Shown piece after piece: positions 1-9,144 of a stretch of DNA of 64,000 nucleotides. This DNA comes from Dyadobacter sediminis (lineage in GTDB: Bacteria > Bacteroidota > Bacteroidia > Cytophagales > Spirosomataceae). The notes beneath the pieces were generated by a model. It was not told the DNA's origin, did no database searches, and saw only the letters and a list, made by a program, of their open reading frames with translations. Numbering within the stretch: position 1 is the stretch's first letter; each line of letters starts with the position of its first letter. The stretch is from contig NZ_VCEI01000011.1 in the NCBI RefSeq assembly GCF_005860765.1, positions 248,001 through 312,000 on the forward strand, given 5' to 3'. Both the position numbers and the translations under genes were made by a program.

Positions 1-40
1 ATCAACCGATCCGGGCTGCTTTTTTATATAAAGAGACTTT

Positions 41-2884
41 TTATCTGCTCAGGAACAGATTGCGTTCGCCGTAAACTTTCTGGAAAAAATCATCCTGTAA
101 ATCATCAATGAAATAAATCGCTTCACCAGTGGATTTCATTTCAGGTCCGAGCTCCTTGTTTACATTCGGGAATTTGTTGAAAGAAAAAACCGGAATTTTG
201 ATAGCCCAGCCTTTTTTAACCGGATTGAAAGTAAAATCTTTCAGCTTTTTGGTTCCAAGCATCAGTTTCGTTGCATAATTTACATACGGTTCCTGGTAGG
301 CCTTGCAAATGAAAGGGACGGTTCTTGATGCACGGGGATTGGCTTCAATAACGTACACCACGCCGTTTTTGATGGCGAACTGCACATTGATAAGACCGAT
401 CACGTTCATGGCCAGCGCAATTTTCCGTGTATGTTCTTCAATCTGACGGATTTCATCATCCGTCAGGTGAAATGGCGGCAAAGTCGCATGCGAGTCACCG
501 GAGTGGATTCCTGCCGGTTCGATATGTTCCATCACACCGATAATATAGGCATCTTCACCGTCACAGATTGCATCCGCTTCCGCTTCCAGCGCACCTTCGA
601 GAAAATGATCCAGAAGAATATTGTTATCCGGAATATCGTGCAGGATTTTTACCACATGCTGTTCCAGTTCTTTTTCGTTGATAACGATTTTCATACTCTG
701 GCCGCCGAGCACGTAACTTGGACGAACCAGAAGCGGAAAGCCCAGCGAGCGCGACAATTCCACTGCAGCATCCGAAGTTCTTACGGTCCCAAACTGAGGA
801 AACGGAATTTCAAGATCTTCGAGCAGGGATGAAAAACGTCCGCGGTCTTCTGCCCAGTCCAGCGAATGGTAACTGGTGCCGATGATCTTGACACCATATT
901 TTTCAAGTTTTTCGGCCATTTTAAGTGCCGTTTGCCCGCCAAGCTGCACAATGACGCCTTCCGGTTTTTCATGTTCGATGATGTCAAAAACATGTTCCCA
1001 GAATACCGGTTCGAAATAAAGCTTGTCCGATATATCCGGATCGGTGGAAACCGTTTCCGGGTTGCAGTTGATCATGATGGTTTCATACCCTTCTTCTTTG
1101 GCCGCCAGTACACCGTGCACGCAGGAATAATCAAACTCGATTCCCTGCCCGATCCGGTTTGGTCCCGAACCCAGCACCACTACTTTTTTGCGGTCACTGA
1201 CAATCGATTCATTATCGGGATGTTCTTGCGACGAATTGAAAGTGGAATAGTAATAAGGCGTGCGGGCTTCAAATTCCGCCGCACACGTATCAACGCATTT
1301 GTAAACACGGTTGATTCCCAGTGCCTTCCGCTTGTCGTAAACCTTGCTTTCTTTTGTGTTCAGCAAATGGGCGATCTGACGGTCTGCATAACCTTTCTGT
1401 TTGGCATTCAGCAGCAGCTCTTTCGGCAGATCTTCCAGGTCGAATTTTTCAATCTCATGTTCCAATTCGATCAGTTCTTCAATCTGGCGCAGGAACCAGG
1501 AATCTATTTTGGTCAGATTCTGGATTGTTTTGAAAGACAAGCCTATTTTAAAGGCATCGTATATATGGAACAGCCGGTCCCAGCTCGGATGCTGAAGACT
1601 GCGTTTGATCGCTTCCTGGTCGCGTAGTTCACGGCCGTCCGCACCCAGTCCGTTTCTTCTGATTTCCAGTGACTGACAAGCTTTCTGCAGCGCTTCCTGA
1701 AAATTGCGTCCGATTCCCATGGCTTCACCGACGGATTTCATCTGAAGACCAAGCGACCGGTCGGCACCTTTGAATTTGTCGAAATTCCAGCGCGGAACTT
1801 TTACAATAACGTAATCAATGGAAGGTTCAAAAAAAGCAGAAGTACTTCCGGTAATCGGGTTGATCAGTTCATCCAGATTGTAACCAATCGCCATTTTGGC
1901 AGCAATTTTGGCAATCGGGTAACCCGTTGCTTTCGATGCAAGTGCCGAAGAACGGGAAACACGCGGGTTGATTTCAATCGCAATAATCTGGTCATCAGCC
2001 GGATTTACAGAAAACTGAACGTTACAGCCGCCGGCAAATTTTCCGATTCCGTCCATCATTTTAATGGCAAGATCGCGCATTTGCTGATACAGCGTATCCG
2101 GCAAAGTCATGGCCGGTGCAACGGTAATGCTGTCGCCGGTATGAACGCCCATCGGGTCAAAATTTTCAATGGAGCAGATAATGATGAAGTTGCCGTTACT
2201 GTCACGCAGCAATTCAAGCTCATATTCTTTCCAGCCCATGGCACTTTGTTCAACAAGTACTTCGTGAACCGGAGAAGCATGCAGGCCGTTGTTAAGTGCT
2301 CTGTCAAAATCCTCTTCCCGCTCTACAAAGCCGCCGCCTGTTCCGCCAAGCGTATAGGAAGGACGGATTACAAGCGGGAAACCAATTTCCTGCGCAATTT
2401 CCTTGCCTTCCAGAAAGGATCTTGCAGTGCGTCCGCGGCATACATTTACATTCAGTTCAAGCATTTTCAAACGGAATTTTTCTCTGTCTTCCGTTGTCTC
2501 AATGGCTTTTATATCCACACCGATAATTTCGATGCCGTATTTTTTCCAGATTCCTGCCTTATCGCAGTCGATAGCAAGGTTTAATGCAGTCTGGCCTCCC
2601 ATGGTTGGAAGAACGGCGTCAATGGGCTTACCAAGTGCCTTGTGCTTTTCCAGAATCTCAACAATATATTTCTTTTCAAGCGGCAAAAGATATACATGAT
2701 CTGCACTGATCGGGTCCGTCATGATGGTTGCCGGATTCGAATTGATCAGTACAACCTCAATTCCTTCTTCGCGAAGGGAGCGGGCTGCCTGTGAGCCGGC
2801 GTAATCGAATTCGCACGCCTGACCGATGACAATTGGACCTGAACCGATAATCAGAACGGATTTAATATTGGTGTTTTTGGGCAC
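41..2884 (-). CDS. carB: Carbamoyl-phosphate synthase large subunit (no MGS domain)
   Basis: The 947-residue protein makes carbamoyl phosphate from bicarbonate, ATP and ammonia delivered by CarA, feeding pyrimidine and arginine synthesis. Both halves of the internally duplicated synthetase are visible: GSGPIVIGQACEFDYAGSQA near residue 13 and GSGPNRIGQGIEFDY near 575, each followed by ATP-grasp motifs (RPSYTLGGTGGG; RPSYVLGGQSM) and EINPR/EANPR metal-binding ends. The protein stops about where the second synthetase domain ends. The C-terminal methylglyoxal-synthase-like allosteric domain of the roughly 1073-residue E. coli enzyme is absent, so UMP/ornithine control through it cannot operate. 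The start is GTG, since no in-frame ATG precedes it and the N-terminus matches the family. carA is not in the window. Confidence 0.96.
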   Translation of the reverse strand: MPKNTNIKSVLIIGSGPIVIGQACEFDYAGSQAARSLREEGIEVVLINSNPATIMTDPISADHVYLLPLEKKYIVEILEKHKALGKPIDAVLPTMGGQTALNLAIDCDKAGIWKKYGIEIIGVDIKAIETTEDREKFRLKMLELNVNVCRGRTARSFLEGKEIAQEIGFPLVIRPSYTLGGTGGGFVEREEDFDRALNNGLHASPVHEVLVEQSAMGWKEYELELLRDSNGNFIIICSIENFDPMGVHTGDSITVAPAMTLPDTLYQQMRDLAIKMMDGIGKFAGGCNVQFSVNPADDQIIAIEINPRVSRSSALASKATGYPIAKIAAKMAIGYNLDELINPITGSTSAFFEPSIDYVIVKVPRWNFDKFKGADRSLGLQMKSVGEAMGIGRNFQEALQKACQSLEIRRNGLGADGRELRDQEAIKRSLQHPSWDRLFHIYDAFKIGLSFKTIQNLTKIDSWFLRQIEELIELEHEIEKFDLEDLPKELLLNAKQKGYADRQIAHLLNTKESKVYDKRKALGINRVYKCVDTCAAEFEARTPYYYSTFNSSQEHPDNESIVSDRKKVVVLGSGPNRIGQGIEFDYSCVHGVLAAKEEGYETIMINCNPETVSTDPDISDKLYFEPVFWEHVFDIIEHEKPEGVIVQLGGQTALKMAEKLEKYGVKIIGTSYHSLDWAEDRGRFSSLLEDLEIPFPQFGTVRTSDAAVELSRSLGFPLLVRPSYVLGGQSMKIVINEKELEQHVVKILHDIPDNNILLDHFLEGALEAEADAICDGEDAYIIGVMEHIEPAGIHSGDSHATLPPFHLTDDEIRQIEEHTRKIALAMNVIGLINVQFAIKNGVVYVIEANPRASRTVPFICKAYQEPYVNYATKLMLGTKKLKDFTFNPVKKGWAIKIPVFSFNKFPNVNKELGPEMKSTGEAIYFIDDLQDDFFQKVYGERNLFLSR

Positions 2885-2978
2885 AGTTAATGATAATTTG
2901 TAGAATAAAAGAAATTAAATATCAACAACTTTTGGCTTTGCCTGGGATTTATGAGCAGGGGTACGTCCAAAAATTCCA

Positions 2979-2986
2979 CAAAGTTA
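2979..2986 (-). promoter_or_regulatory. Candidate -7 box upstream of carB
   Basis: On the minus strand this reads TAACTTTG, matching the Bacteroidota TAnnTTTG -7 element, about 95 bases upstream of the carB GTG. No convincing -33 TTG was found at the expected spacing, so the call rests on one element. Confidence 0.35.
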
Positions 2987-3071
2987 ATTCACATATCTGA
3001 AAAAGAAGATCAGGTTGGCGGAAATTACTGTTATTTTTTAGGCTGACAGCAATAATAAACTCAGATACAGT

Positions 3072-4907
3072 TTATTGCAGCGGCACAATGGAAGGTGCTG
3101 AAATGTCGAAATCCCTTAAACGGAGCGGAACATTGCCGTCAATCGCAAATCGGATGGAAGAGGAGTTTCCCGGAATATTCGGGTAATACCCGATCCGTAA
3201 CTGAAGTGTATTAAACGTAAGACTTTCATTTCTGAGCCGCAGGCCAAACCCATAACCCTGATAAAGCGGCCCGCTCCAAAGCGACTGTACGCCGTTGACA
3301 AGCCCCAGATCGGCAAAGACAAAGTAGGCAATTCGGAATCCGAGCAAACTTTTGTCAGAAAAAAACACTGTTTCGGTTCCGAGTGTCAGCCTTTTGGTAC
3401 CGATAAGCTGCTCGCTGTTGATGCCTCTGATACCCTGTTCTCCGCTGATATTCAGGTAGTCCAGCGGATCTCTGTTAACGCCGTGCGTATAACGGAATGC
3501 CAGAAACTGCCGGAAAAAGCTGTATCGAAACGGAATCAGGTTGCTGATGTAATTGAGCTGGCCATGCAGTACGCCTTGCTGTGCATTGCCTTCCTTGGAA
3601 TAAGTGCCGATATTCACCAATCCGTACATATAACCCAGATTGTATGGAAGATATTTTCCCGTAGCATATTGCAGCCCGCCATAACCTCTTGCCCCGAACT
3701 CTGTATTTTCCTGTCCGATTGTCAGCGCAAAAAGATTTCCGACTGGAACGTCTTCGGTACGGCCGAAACCGTAAATCAGTACGTCGCGTTTGTAATTACG
3801 GTTGGAATAACCCAGACTGATCAGGGTCGCACTTCGGTTCCAGTAAATGCGGTTGAGGTCCGGCGCTACTTGCGGGCGGTCCCGAAAGCTGTATTTGTTG
3901 TGCCGGATGGCAGTCACAAGCCTTGAATCCTTGCTCAGCCGGCTTTCCGGAAAAGGAAATTTGAAAGCCCTTCCGAGCCAGATATCATAGTAATTGAATT
4001 CCGTGGGATAACGGATCTGCACTTCGGTGTCGTCCAGAAGCCGTTTGTATTGCCGGAGCCGGGTATGCCCGACATCTACTGCGCCTGCATATTTGGTTTC
4101 ATTCGTTAAAAACCGCCTGAAAAAATGAATGGATTGTTCCTGACGGTCGCGTTCAAAAATCAGGTTTGCCTGTCCGGTAATAAAGGTTTTTCCGATATAA
4201 GGAATCGTGTAAATGGTCCTGAACTGAAACTTCTGAAGCGTATCTCTGGCATCCCAGCGAAAAGCTGTCCGCTGCGAATGCGTCGTTCCGCGCACATTGA
4301 TGTTTTCCAGCCCGATGTTGAATTTGTTAAATGAATTGAACCCGCCTGAAAAATTCAGCGACCACGCATCCTGTATCAGTACAATGACATCAGCCATCCA
4401 CGTTACATCCTTTCTGGGCACCACCAGTATACGCGCATCCACAATCGTCCGGTTGGTTCTCAGCAGACGTTCGTTGTCTTTCAGCACCTGCGCTCGAATG
4501 TCGTCGCCTTCCGAAAAGAGCAGAAATGATTTCCGGATAATGCCTTCGCGCGTATTGGTATGCAGGCTTTTACTCACAAATCTTTCCAGCTGATTCCCTT
4601 TCCGCGTGGTGTCGTACACGGATTCACCTAAGATATTGAGCTGCCGAATGTATATTTTCCTGATCACCATTCCTTCGTATGGTGTAAAAGGATTGGTCTC
4701 GATTTCTTTTACCTCAGTTACTTTTCCCTGATTGTAAACATCCCTGAAAAGAAGCCTGTAAACGGCGCGCGAAAATTTGGTCTTCGACATCCGCGTTTTC
4801 AGGTTTGTATAGCGCGTACTGTCTCTGCTGTATATTTCCAGGCTGTCCGGATTTTGCGCCGACGCCAGTGTGGAAAGCAAGAAAAACAGCAGGATATATC
4901 TATACAT
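3072..4907 (-). CDS. Outer-membrane beta-barrel protein with POTRA-like N-terminus
   Basis: The 611-residue protein has a signal peptide ending LLSTLASAQ. The first 200 residues (IRKIYIRQLNILGESVYDT, then LFSEGDDIRAQVLKDNERLLR) resemble the POTRA segments of BamA/Omp85-type proteins. The remainder is alternating aromatic and polar strands, as in a barrel (GFNSFNKFNIGLENINVRG). It is most likely a conserved Bacteroidota surface-antigen-like barrel. The essential BamA itself is normally longer with five POTRAs, so this would be a paralogue of unknown substrate. The longest frame begins with TTG; the ATG two codons in places the signal peptide correctly. It lies alone, with about 100 to 190 bases on each side. 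Confidence 0.7.
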   Translation of the reverse strand: MYRYILLFFLLSTLASAQNPDSLEIYSRDSTRYTNLKTRMSKTKFSRAVYRLLFRDVYNQGKVTEVKEIETNPFTPYEGMVIRKIYIRQLNILGESVYDTTRKGNQLERFVSKSLHTNTREGIIRKSFLLFSEGDDIRAQVLKDNERLLRTNRTIVDARILVVPRKDVTWMADVIVLIQDAWSLNFSGGFNSFNKFNIGLENINVRGTTHSQRTAFRWDARDTLQKFQFRTIYTIPYIGKTFITGQANLIFERDRQEQSIHFFRRFLTNETKYAGAVDVGHTRLRQYKRLLDDTEVQIRYPTEFNYYDIWLGRAFKFPFPESRLSKDSRLVTAIRHNKYSFRDRPQVAPDLNRIYWNRSATLISLGYSNRNYKRDVLIYGFGRTEDVPVGNLFALTIGQENTEFGARGYGGLQYATGKYLPYNLGYMYGLVNIGTYSKEGNAQQGVLHGQLNYISNLIPFRYSFFRQFLAFRYTHGVNRDPLDYLNISGEQGIRGINSEQLIGTKRLTLGTETVFFSDKSLLGFRIAYFVFADLGLVNGVQSLWSGPLYQGYGFGLRLRNESLTFNTLQLRIGYYPNIPGNSSSIRFAIDGNVPLRLRDFDISAPSIVPLQ

Positions 4908-5012
4908 GTACAATTTTATTCCAAATCAACAGATTTAACGTAAACGTACCAACGACAGATATAGTGAGATCCAGCAAATGGATTTAAAAACCGGAATTTG
5001 AAAGGGGTAAAG

Positions 5013-6692
5013 TTACTTTTTATCGGCTTCCAGAATCGCCTGTGCCGCTTTTTCCAGTGTACTCGGAGCAGGCGCTTTCTTCTGAGCGAATTTACCGTTG
5101 GGCCGCATCACAGCAAACGTGGCCGCATCCAGCGGATTGAGCCTGAAAAGAAGATCCATCATCTGGTTGCTGTCGAGGAACAAATGGACGCCTTTAAGCT
5201 GATGGCGTACAACATACTGCCGTAAACGTGCTTCCTGGGAAATACTCTCATCGCCGGGCAAATGAAGATAAACGAAGACAACATCATCAGGCACATTGGC
5301 CTGCAATGCCGGAATGTAGTCAAGTTCTTCTCTGCTCCGCGGATCGTCCAGGTTCCACTTTGTAATGTAAATGGTTTTTCCCTTGTAACGTTCTGTTATG
5401 CGGTTCAGCCAGGAAGTGCCGTTGTCATTGGAAGCCGTGAAAAAGTAGCCGGGCAGAACTTCAACGGGATCAGCTGTAACATTCTTGAATTCAACTGCCG
5501 TTCTGATGTTGGCGCTGTCTTTGACTTCCAGGTTTACGATTTCGTCCAGCGACTGCCTGAACTGCGGAATGCCTATATTCGACTGAATGTATTTGCTTAG
5601 AACAAGCTGTTGTTTATAGGAAAATTTGTACAGATTCTTTGCCAGATAACGCACTCTCAGGAATTCAGTAGCGGTGCTGTCAAAAAGCTCGCTGTAAAGT
5701 TTGTTTTCTCTTTCATAATTGAAAAGCAGGTTCAGAACCATTTCGTTACGCGCAAAAATTTTGTTCATAAAATCAAGCTCGCCTTTGTCTCTCAAACCGC
5801 TGCCGGTTATGGCATCCAGCCGTTGCTTTTCTTCCTGTGTCAGATTGGCTGCATTGTTCCGGATCAGGGAAGACATCAATCTTACCGGAAGCGTGTTGGT
5901 ACGTGACGGATTGGTGTATTTCTTTTCCTCAACCAGAAGATCTGCATAATTGCCGAAGCGGTTTGCCCAGATGACGCGCTGCGCCGTAAGCGGCGGACTG
6001 GAAAGCCGTTGCAGACTGTCCAGCAGTTCCTTGGGAACCTGCACCTGGTTGCTTAATGCATATTCGTATAAAACCTGCAGTTGTTCCTCATCCGAAATGG
6101 ATTTTGCCCATTGATACAATGCAGGCGAAGCTACTGTATTTTGCGTGGCAGAACGGACTGCAGACAAACGAAGCTGTGCACGGCTTTGCGCCAGACGTTT
6201 GGCATCTTCCGGACTTCTTTCCCAGAATGACTTGAAAAAGTCAGTTCCAAGTTGTTTGCTGGAATTCAGAAGCCGGGTTTCTTCAGTCAGGAATTGTGCA
6301 TACTGATTATTGGCATCTGCATTTACGCCTGAGAAGTAAAACAGTTTTTTTGCGTTTCGCAATGAATCGCCGTTGAAGACAATTTCAACGGTTCCAGCCG
6401 AGCCAAGAAACGTAGTAAATGCTTTTCCGCCGTAATCCAGATAAAATTCCTCTTTTGGAAAAAGAATGGGCAAGGAAACCCTGAAACTTCCGTCTGCCTG
6501 AAGCGGCGCTTGTTTGCTGAGTTCAGATTGCGGCTGCAGTATGTTGTTTCTGGAAAATGTAATGGAAGGAGCCTGACGGTATAACCGGCCATTCAGATTT
6601 AAAATTTTTCCTTTGATAATCAGCGAATCGGTAGCTGCCCATGAAACGGATAAAAATCCTGTGAATATAATAGTGAGAACGATGAGGCGCAT
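5013..6692 (-). CDS. Exported thioredoxin-like (TlpA-type) protein lacking CxxC
   Basis: The 559-residue protein starts MRLIVLTIIFTGFLSVSWA, a signal peptide; the longer frame adds 27 residues that do not look like one. The N-terminal third resembles the DUF4369-type domain that precedes TlpA-like thioredoxin folds in Bacteroidota, and the middle is helical. The last 130 residues have the thioredoxin fold pattern (KGKTIYITKWNL... then LDYIPAL). Where TlpA proteins have a W-C-x-x-C-R-x-E-x-P type active site, this one has WNLDDPRSREELDYIP: the tryptophan and E...P frame are kept but both cysteines are gone. Disulfide chemistry is therefore unlikely and a binding or chaperone role is possible. 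It lies 120 bases downstream of nuoC. Confidence 0.65.
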   Translation of the reverse strand: MRLIVLTIIFTGFLSVSWAATDSLIIKGKILNLNGRLYRQAPSITFSRNNILQPQSELSKQAPLQADGSFRVSLPILFPKEEFYLDYGGKAFTTFLGSAGTVEIVFNGDSLRNAKKLFYFSGVNADANNQYAQFLTEETRLLNSSKQLGTDFFKSFWERSPEDAKRLAQSRAQLRLSAVRSATQNTVASPALYQWAKSISDEEQLQVLYEYALSNQVQVPKELLDSLQRLSSPPLTAQRVIWANRFGNYADLLVEEKKYTNPSRTNTLPVRLMSSLIRNNAANLTQEEKQRLDAITGSGLRDKGELDFMNKIFARNEMVLNLLFNYERENKLYSELFDSTATEFLRVRYLAKNLYKFSYKQQLVLSKYIQSNIGIPQFRQSLDEIVNLEVKDSANIRTAVEFKNVTADPVEVLPGYFFTASNDNGTSWLNRITERYKGKTIYITKWNLDDPRSREELDYIPALQANVPDDVVFVYLHLPGDESISQEARLRQYVVRHQLKGVHLFLDSNQMMDLLFRLNPLDAATFAVMRPNGKFAQKKAPAPSTLEKAAQAILEADKK

Positions 6693-6812
6693 GAACGTAT
6701 TTGTTAGGAATTGATAACGAAAAATAGTGAGGCTTTTTCGTGCTGCCAAATTTGTTATTTTTATTCCGTTCATAATTGGCAGCTATTCGTCCGGCTGTAA
6801 GTTTTTGATTGG

Positions 6813-7355
6813 TTATGCCCTGTCTTCATTTTCGGGAAGCTGTTCCGAATTGCCGTCTTCATAGCGCACATAAATGCCGTGATAACGTTCCTGAACAGTA
6901 TAATCTTTTCTGAGTGGATGGCCTTCCCAGTCTTCAGGCAGTAAAATACGCCGGAGGTCAGGATGTCCCTCAAAGTATATGCCCATCAGGTCAAAGGCTT
7001 CTCTTTCATGCCAGTCGGCAGTGCGCCAGATGTGGCTTACAGATGGAACCGAAGGCAAAGTTTGATCCGGTGTATTTCTGGGGAAAACCGTTTTGAGCGC
7101 CAGATTATGACCGTAAGGAATGGATGTCATGTTGTAAATTACTTCCATTGTTGCTATTCCCGGCCCGTTATCCATCGCGGTGATGCATTCCAGAAAGTCA
7201 AAATACAATTGTTCATCTTCATGCAGAAAGCGGCATATTTCAGCGACATCTTCCAACGGAACGATCAGAATAGGCTGCGTGCCTTTGGTATCTATATCCA
7301 GTCCGGATTCGGTAAACCGGGCAGCGATCAAAGCGGTAATTTCCTGAAAAGTCAT
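6813..7355 (-). CDS. nuoC: NADH-quinone oxidoreductase subunit C
   Basis: The 180-residue protein is the 30-kDa subunit of complex I, in the peripheral arm next to the quinone site. The signature WHEREAFDLMGIYFEGHPDL, followed by RRILLPEDWEGHPLRKDY, is clear. It is a separate NuoC, not a NuoCD fusion. It starts 10 bases after nuoB ends. nuoD does not follow; the next gene downstream is the thioredoxin-like gene, so the rest of complex I must be elsewhere. Confidence 0.95.
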   Translation of the reverse strand: MTFQEITALIAARFTESGLDIDTKGTQPILIVPLEDVAEICRFLHEDEQLYFDFLECITAMDNGPGIATMEVIYNMTSIPYGHNLALKTVFPRNTPDQTLPSVPSVSHIWRTADWHEREAFDLMGIYFEGHPDLRRILLPEDWEGHPLRKDYTVQERYHGIYVRYEDGNSEQLPENEDRA

Positions 7356-7365
7356 GATTTTGGGT

Positions 7366-7899
7366 TTATGCTACGGGCAATGCTGCATTTTCGGATTCCA
7401 TTTCCAGGAACAGTTCCGGAGCAATGGGGTGTTCGCCTCTTATTTTTTCCTGCAGTTTCAAAAAACCGCCGATCAATGCTTCCGGACGCGGCGGGCAACC
7501 CGGAACGTATACATCCACAGGTATGATCCTGTCAACACCTTTTACGACATGATAGCCGTGTTCCCAATATGGGCCGCCGCAGTTGGAACAGCTTCCCATC
7601 GAAATGACATAGCGCGGTTCGGGCATTTGTTCGTAAAGCCTGCGGATACGGTCGGCCATCCGGAAAGTCACTGTTCCGGCAACGATCATGACATCAGACT
7701 GTCTCGGAGAAGGCCGTGGCAAAATTCCGAAACGTTCCAGATCATAATTGGATGCATAAGCCGCCATCATTTCTATTGCACAGCATGCAATCCCGAATCC
7801 CATCGGCCACAAGGACGATAACCTTGCCCAGTTCATCAGGTCTTCGGCATTGGTGAGAATAATGCCGCCGTTGCCTGTTTTTATTTTATCACTCATCAT
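7366..7899 (-). CDS. nuoB: NADH-quinone oxidoreductase subunit B
   Basis: The 177-residue protein is the complex I subunit that holds iron-sulfur cluster N2, the last carrier before quinone. Expected cysteine ligands are visible: the pair C39-C40 in [12 protein letters not shown]104 in [12 protein letters not shown] and C135 in VPGCPPRPE. It is immediately upstream of nuoC and surely cotranscribed with it. Two adjacent ATG codons could start it. nuoA, which normally abuts nuoB, lies 1.2 kb further upstream beyond an opposite-strand gene and a repeat. Confidence 0.96.
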   Translation of the reverse strand: MMSDKIKTGNGGIILTNAEDLMNWARLSSLWPMGFGIACCAIEMMAAYASNYDLERFGILPRPSPRQSDVMIVAGTVTFRMADRIRRLYEQMPEPRYVISMGSCSNCGGPYWEHGYHVVKGVDRIIPVDVYVPGCPPRPEALIGGFLKLQEKIRGEHPIAPELFLEMESENAALPVA

Positions 7900-8035
7900 T
7901 CGTATTTATCTTTGAAAATTTTCAACGCAATGGATACTGCCGTATGTGCATCATCCATTGAACATAAAAGTAACCATAATTAGCTGTAATATGTTTCCGG
8001 TTTTCACGCACAAAGCAATTCCGTTGTTCCATCAT

Positions 8036-8764
8036 ATGAAAAACAGGATACTTCTGTACTTACTTCTTACAACAGCCACTTTTACGTCCGTTCAGGCGCA
8101 AACCGATTCTACACTGCGGATTTTTGACAGCGGTTTTGGCATTTACGCCGAACTGGGAATGCTTCCTGCAAACAAAGCCATAAGAAACGAGCTTGCCAAA
8201 ATGAACATCAAACCTTTTACGGCTTTTATGGGCTCCGTAGTGCTCACAAGACGGAGGGAATCGCCGCGCTGGTTTTCAGAAGGCCGCATCATAGCCATGA
8301 ACAGCACCAATTATACAACCGGAAAAAACGGCTTGAAAGCAGATCTTGCCGGCATCGGAATCGGAACGGACGGCGGACCCAAACTGATGAACAACCCGCG
8401 CTGGAACCTCACCATTCCTTTCGGAGCTGACGTAATGCTCTACCGGCTGAGTATCAAAAGCGACGGTCAGGTTGCAATCGGACCGTTACTGCAGAATCCG
8501 TCTGCTTACAAGCCGGTAAGATTACTGAATGCCAACATTAACCTGCATGCAGGAATCGGCGCGGATTACAAGATGGATTTCTTGCCAAAGTTTAATGAGA
8601 AGGTATTTTTAAGCGGCAAATTAACATATCAGCAGCCGCTTCTGGCAAAAAGGAAATGGAAATCGGAAAGTGTAACGGTAAGCGATTTGCCATCACTGAA
8701 ACTAAACCAGATCTTTTTCCAGATCGGGCTTGTATTTTTCCCCAAACGCAGGATAAAGTCATGA
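8036..8764 (+). CDS. Exported protein of unknown function, possible small barrel
   Basis: Not recognised. The 242-residue protein starts MKNRILLYLLLTTATFTSVQAQ, a clear Sec signal peptide; the longer frame adds 30 residues that do not belong. The mature part is rich in glycine and alternating hydrophobic residues (IYAELGMLPANKA, ADLAGIGIGTDGGP, LHAGIGADYKMDF) and ends in basic strands, which suggests an outer-membrane or periplasmic beta protein. It is transcribed against nuoA and nuoBC and sits between them, in line with a secondary insertion into an ancestral nuoABC order (inference). Confidence 0.6.
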   Translation: MKNRILLYLLLTTATFTSVQAQTDSTLRIFDSGFGIYAELGMLPANKAIRNELAKMNIKPFTAFMGSVVLTRRRESPRWFSEGRIIAMNSTNYTTGKNGLKADLAGIGIGTDGGPKLMNNPRWNLTIPFGADVMLYRLSIKSDGQVAIGPLLQNPSAYKPVRLLNANINLHAGIGADYKMDFLPKFNEKVFLSGKLTYQQPLLAKRKWKSESVTVSDLPSLKLNQIFFQIGLVFFPKRRIKS

Positions 8765-8767
8765 TTT

Positions 8768-8814
8768 TTAGCTGTTAGCTATTAGCTTTTAGCGAATAGA
8801 TTTTGGCTTTTAGC
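8768..8814. repeat. Short TTAGC-rich direct repeat
   Basis: Starting a few bases after the stop of the preceding gene, TTAGC or TTAGCT recurs four times in under 50 bases (TTAGCTGTTAGCTATTAGCT and on), with a related GGCTTTTAGC end. A related sequence, GCTGTTAGCTAACAGC, occurs at 29548-29563. It is non-coding. It resembles dispersed AT-rich repeats seen between genes in this phylum, but that is from memory. Confidence 0.6.
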
Positions 8815-8850
8815 AACTGGCTTTTAATTCCTTATTCGTAAATCTTACAA

Positions 8851-9129
8851 ACAACAAATGACCAAACCCCGCCAACTTCCCAAAACACGCACCTCAAAAC
8901 AAAAAATGACAAAAAGCAGCAAACGTCACTAAAAAGCCAAAAAACAACAATTGACCAAACCCCCACCAACTTTCCGAAACATAGACATCAAAACAAAAAA
9001 TGATAAAAAGCAGCAAACGTCACTAAAAAGCCAAAAAACAACAATTGACCAAACCCCCACCAATTTCCCGAAACACGCACCTCAAAACAAAAAATGACAA
9101 AAAGCAGCAAACGTCACTAAAAAGCCAAA
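8851..9129. repeat. Three-copy 92-94 bp tandem repeat between nuoA and nuoB
   Basis: Three head-to-tail copies lie at 8851-8943, 8944-9037 and 9038-9129. Each begins ACAACAAWTGACCAAAC and ends GCAAACGTCACTAAAAAGCC. Copies 1 and 3 share CACGCACCTCAAAAC where copy 2 has CATAGACATCAAAAC; elsewhere differences are single bases. The unit is very poor in T on the plus strand (A and C dominate) and has no open frame or start. The array fills most of the 380-base gap beside the end of nuoA (nuoA stops at 9145), so it lies in the 3' region of the nuoA transcript. Confidence 0.92.
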
Positions 9130-9144
9130 TCAAAACATCCAGCC

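Noticed and set aside
866-1627. Plus-strand open frame of 253 codons
   Set aside because: Antisense to carB; phenylalanine-rich shadow with no start signal.
8851-9129. CRISPR array
   Set aside because: The units are contiguous 92-94 bp copies with no unique spacers and no cas genes in the window.
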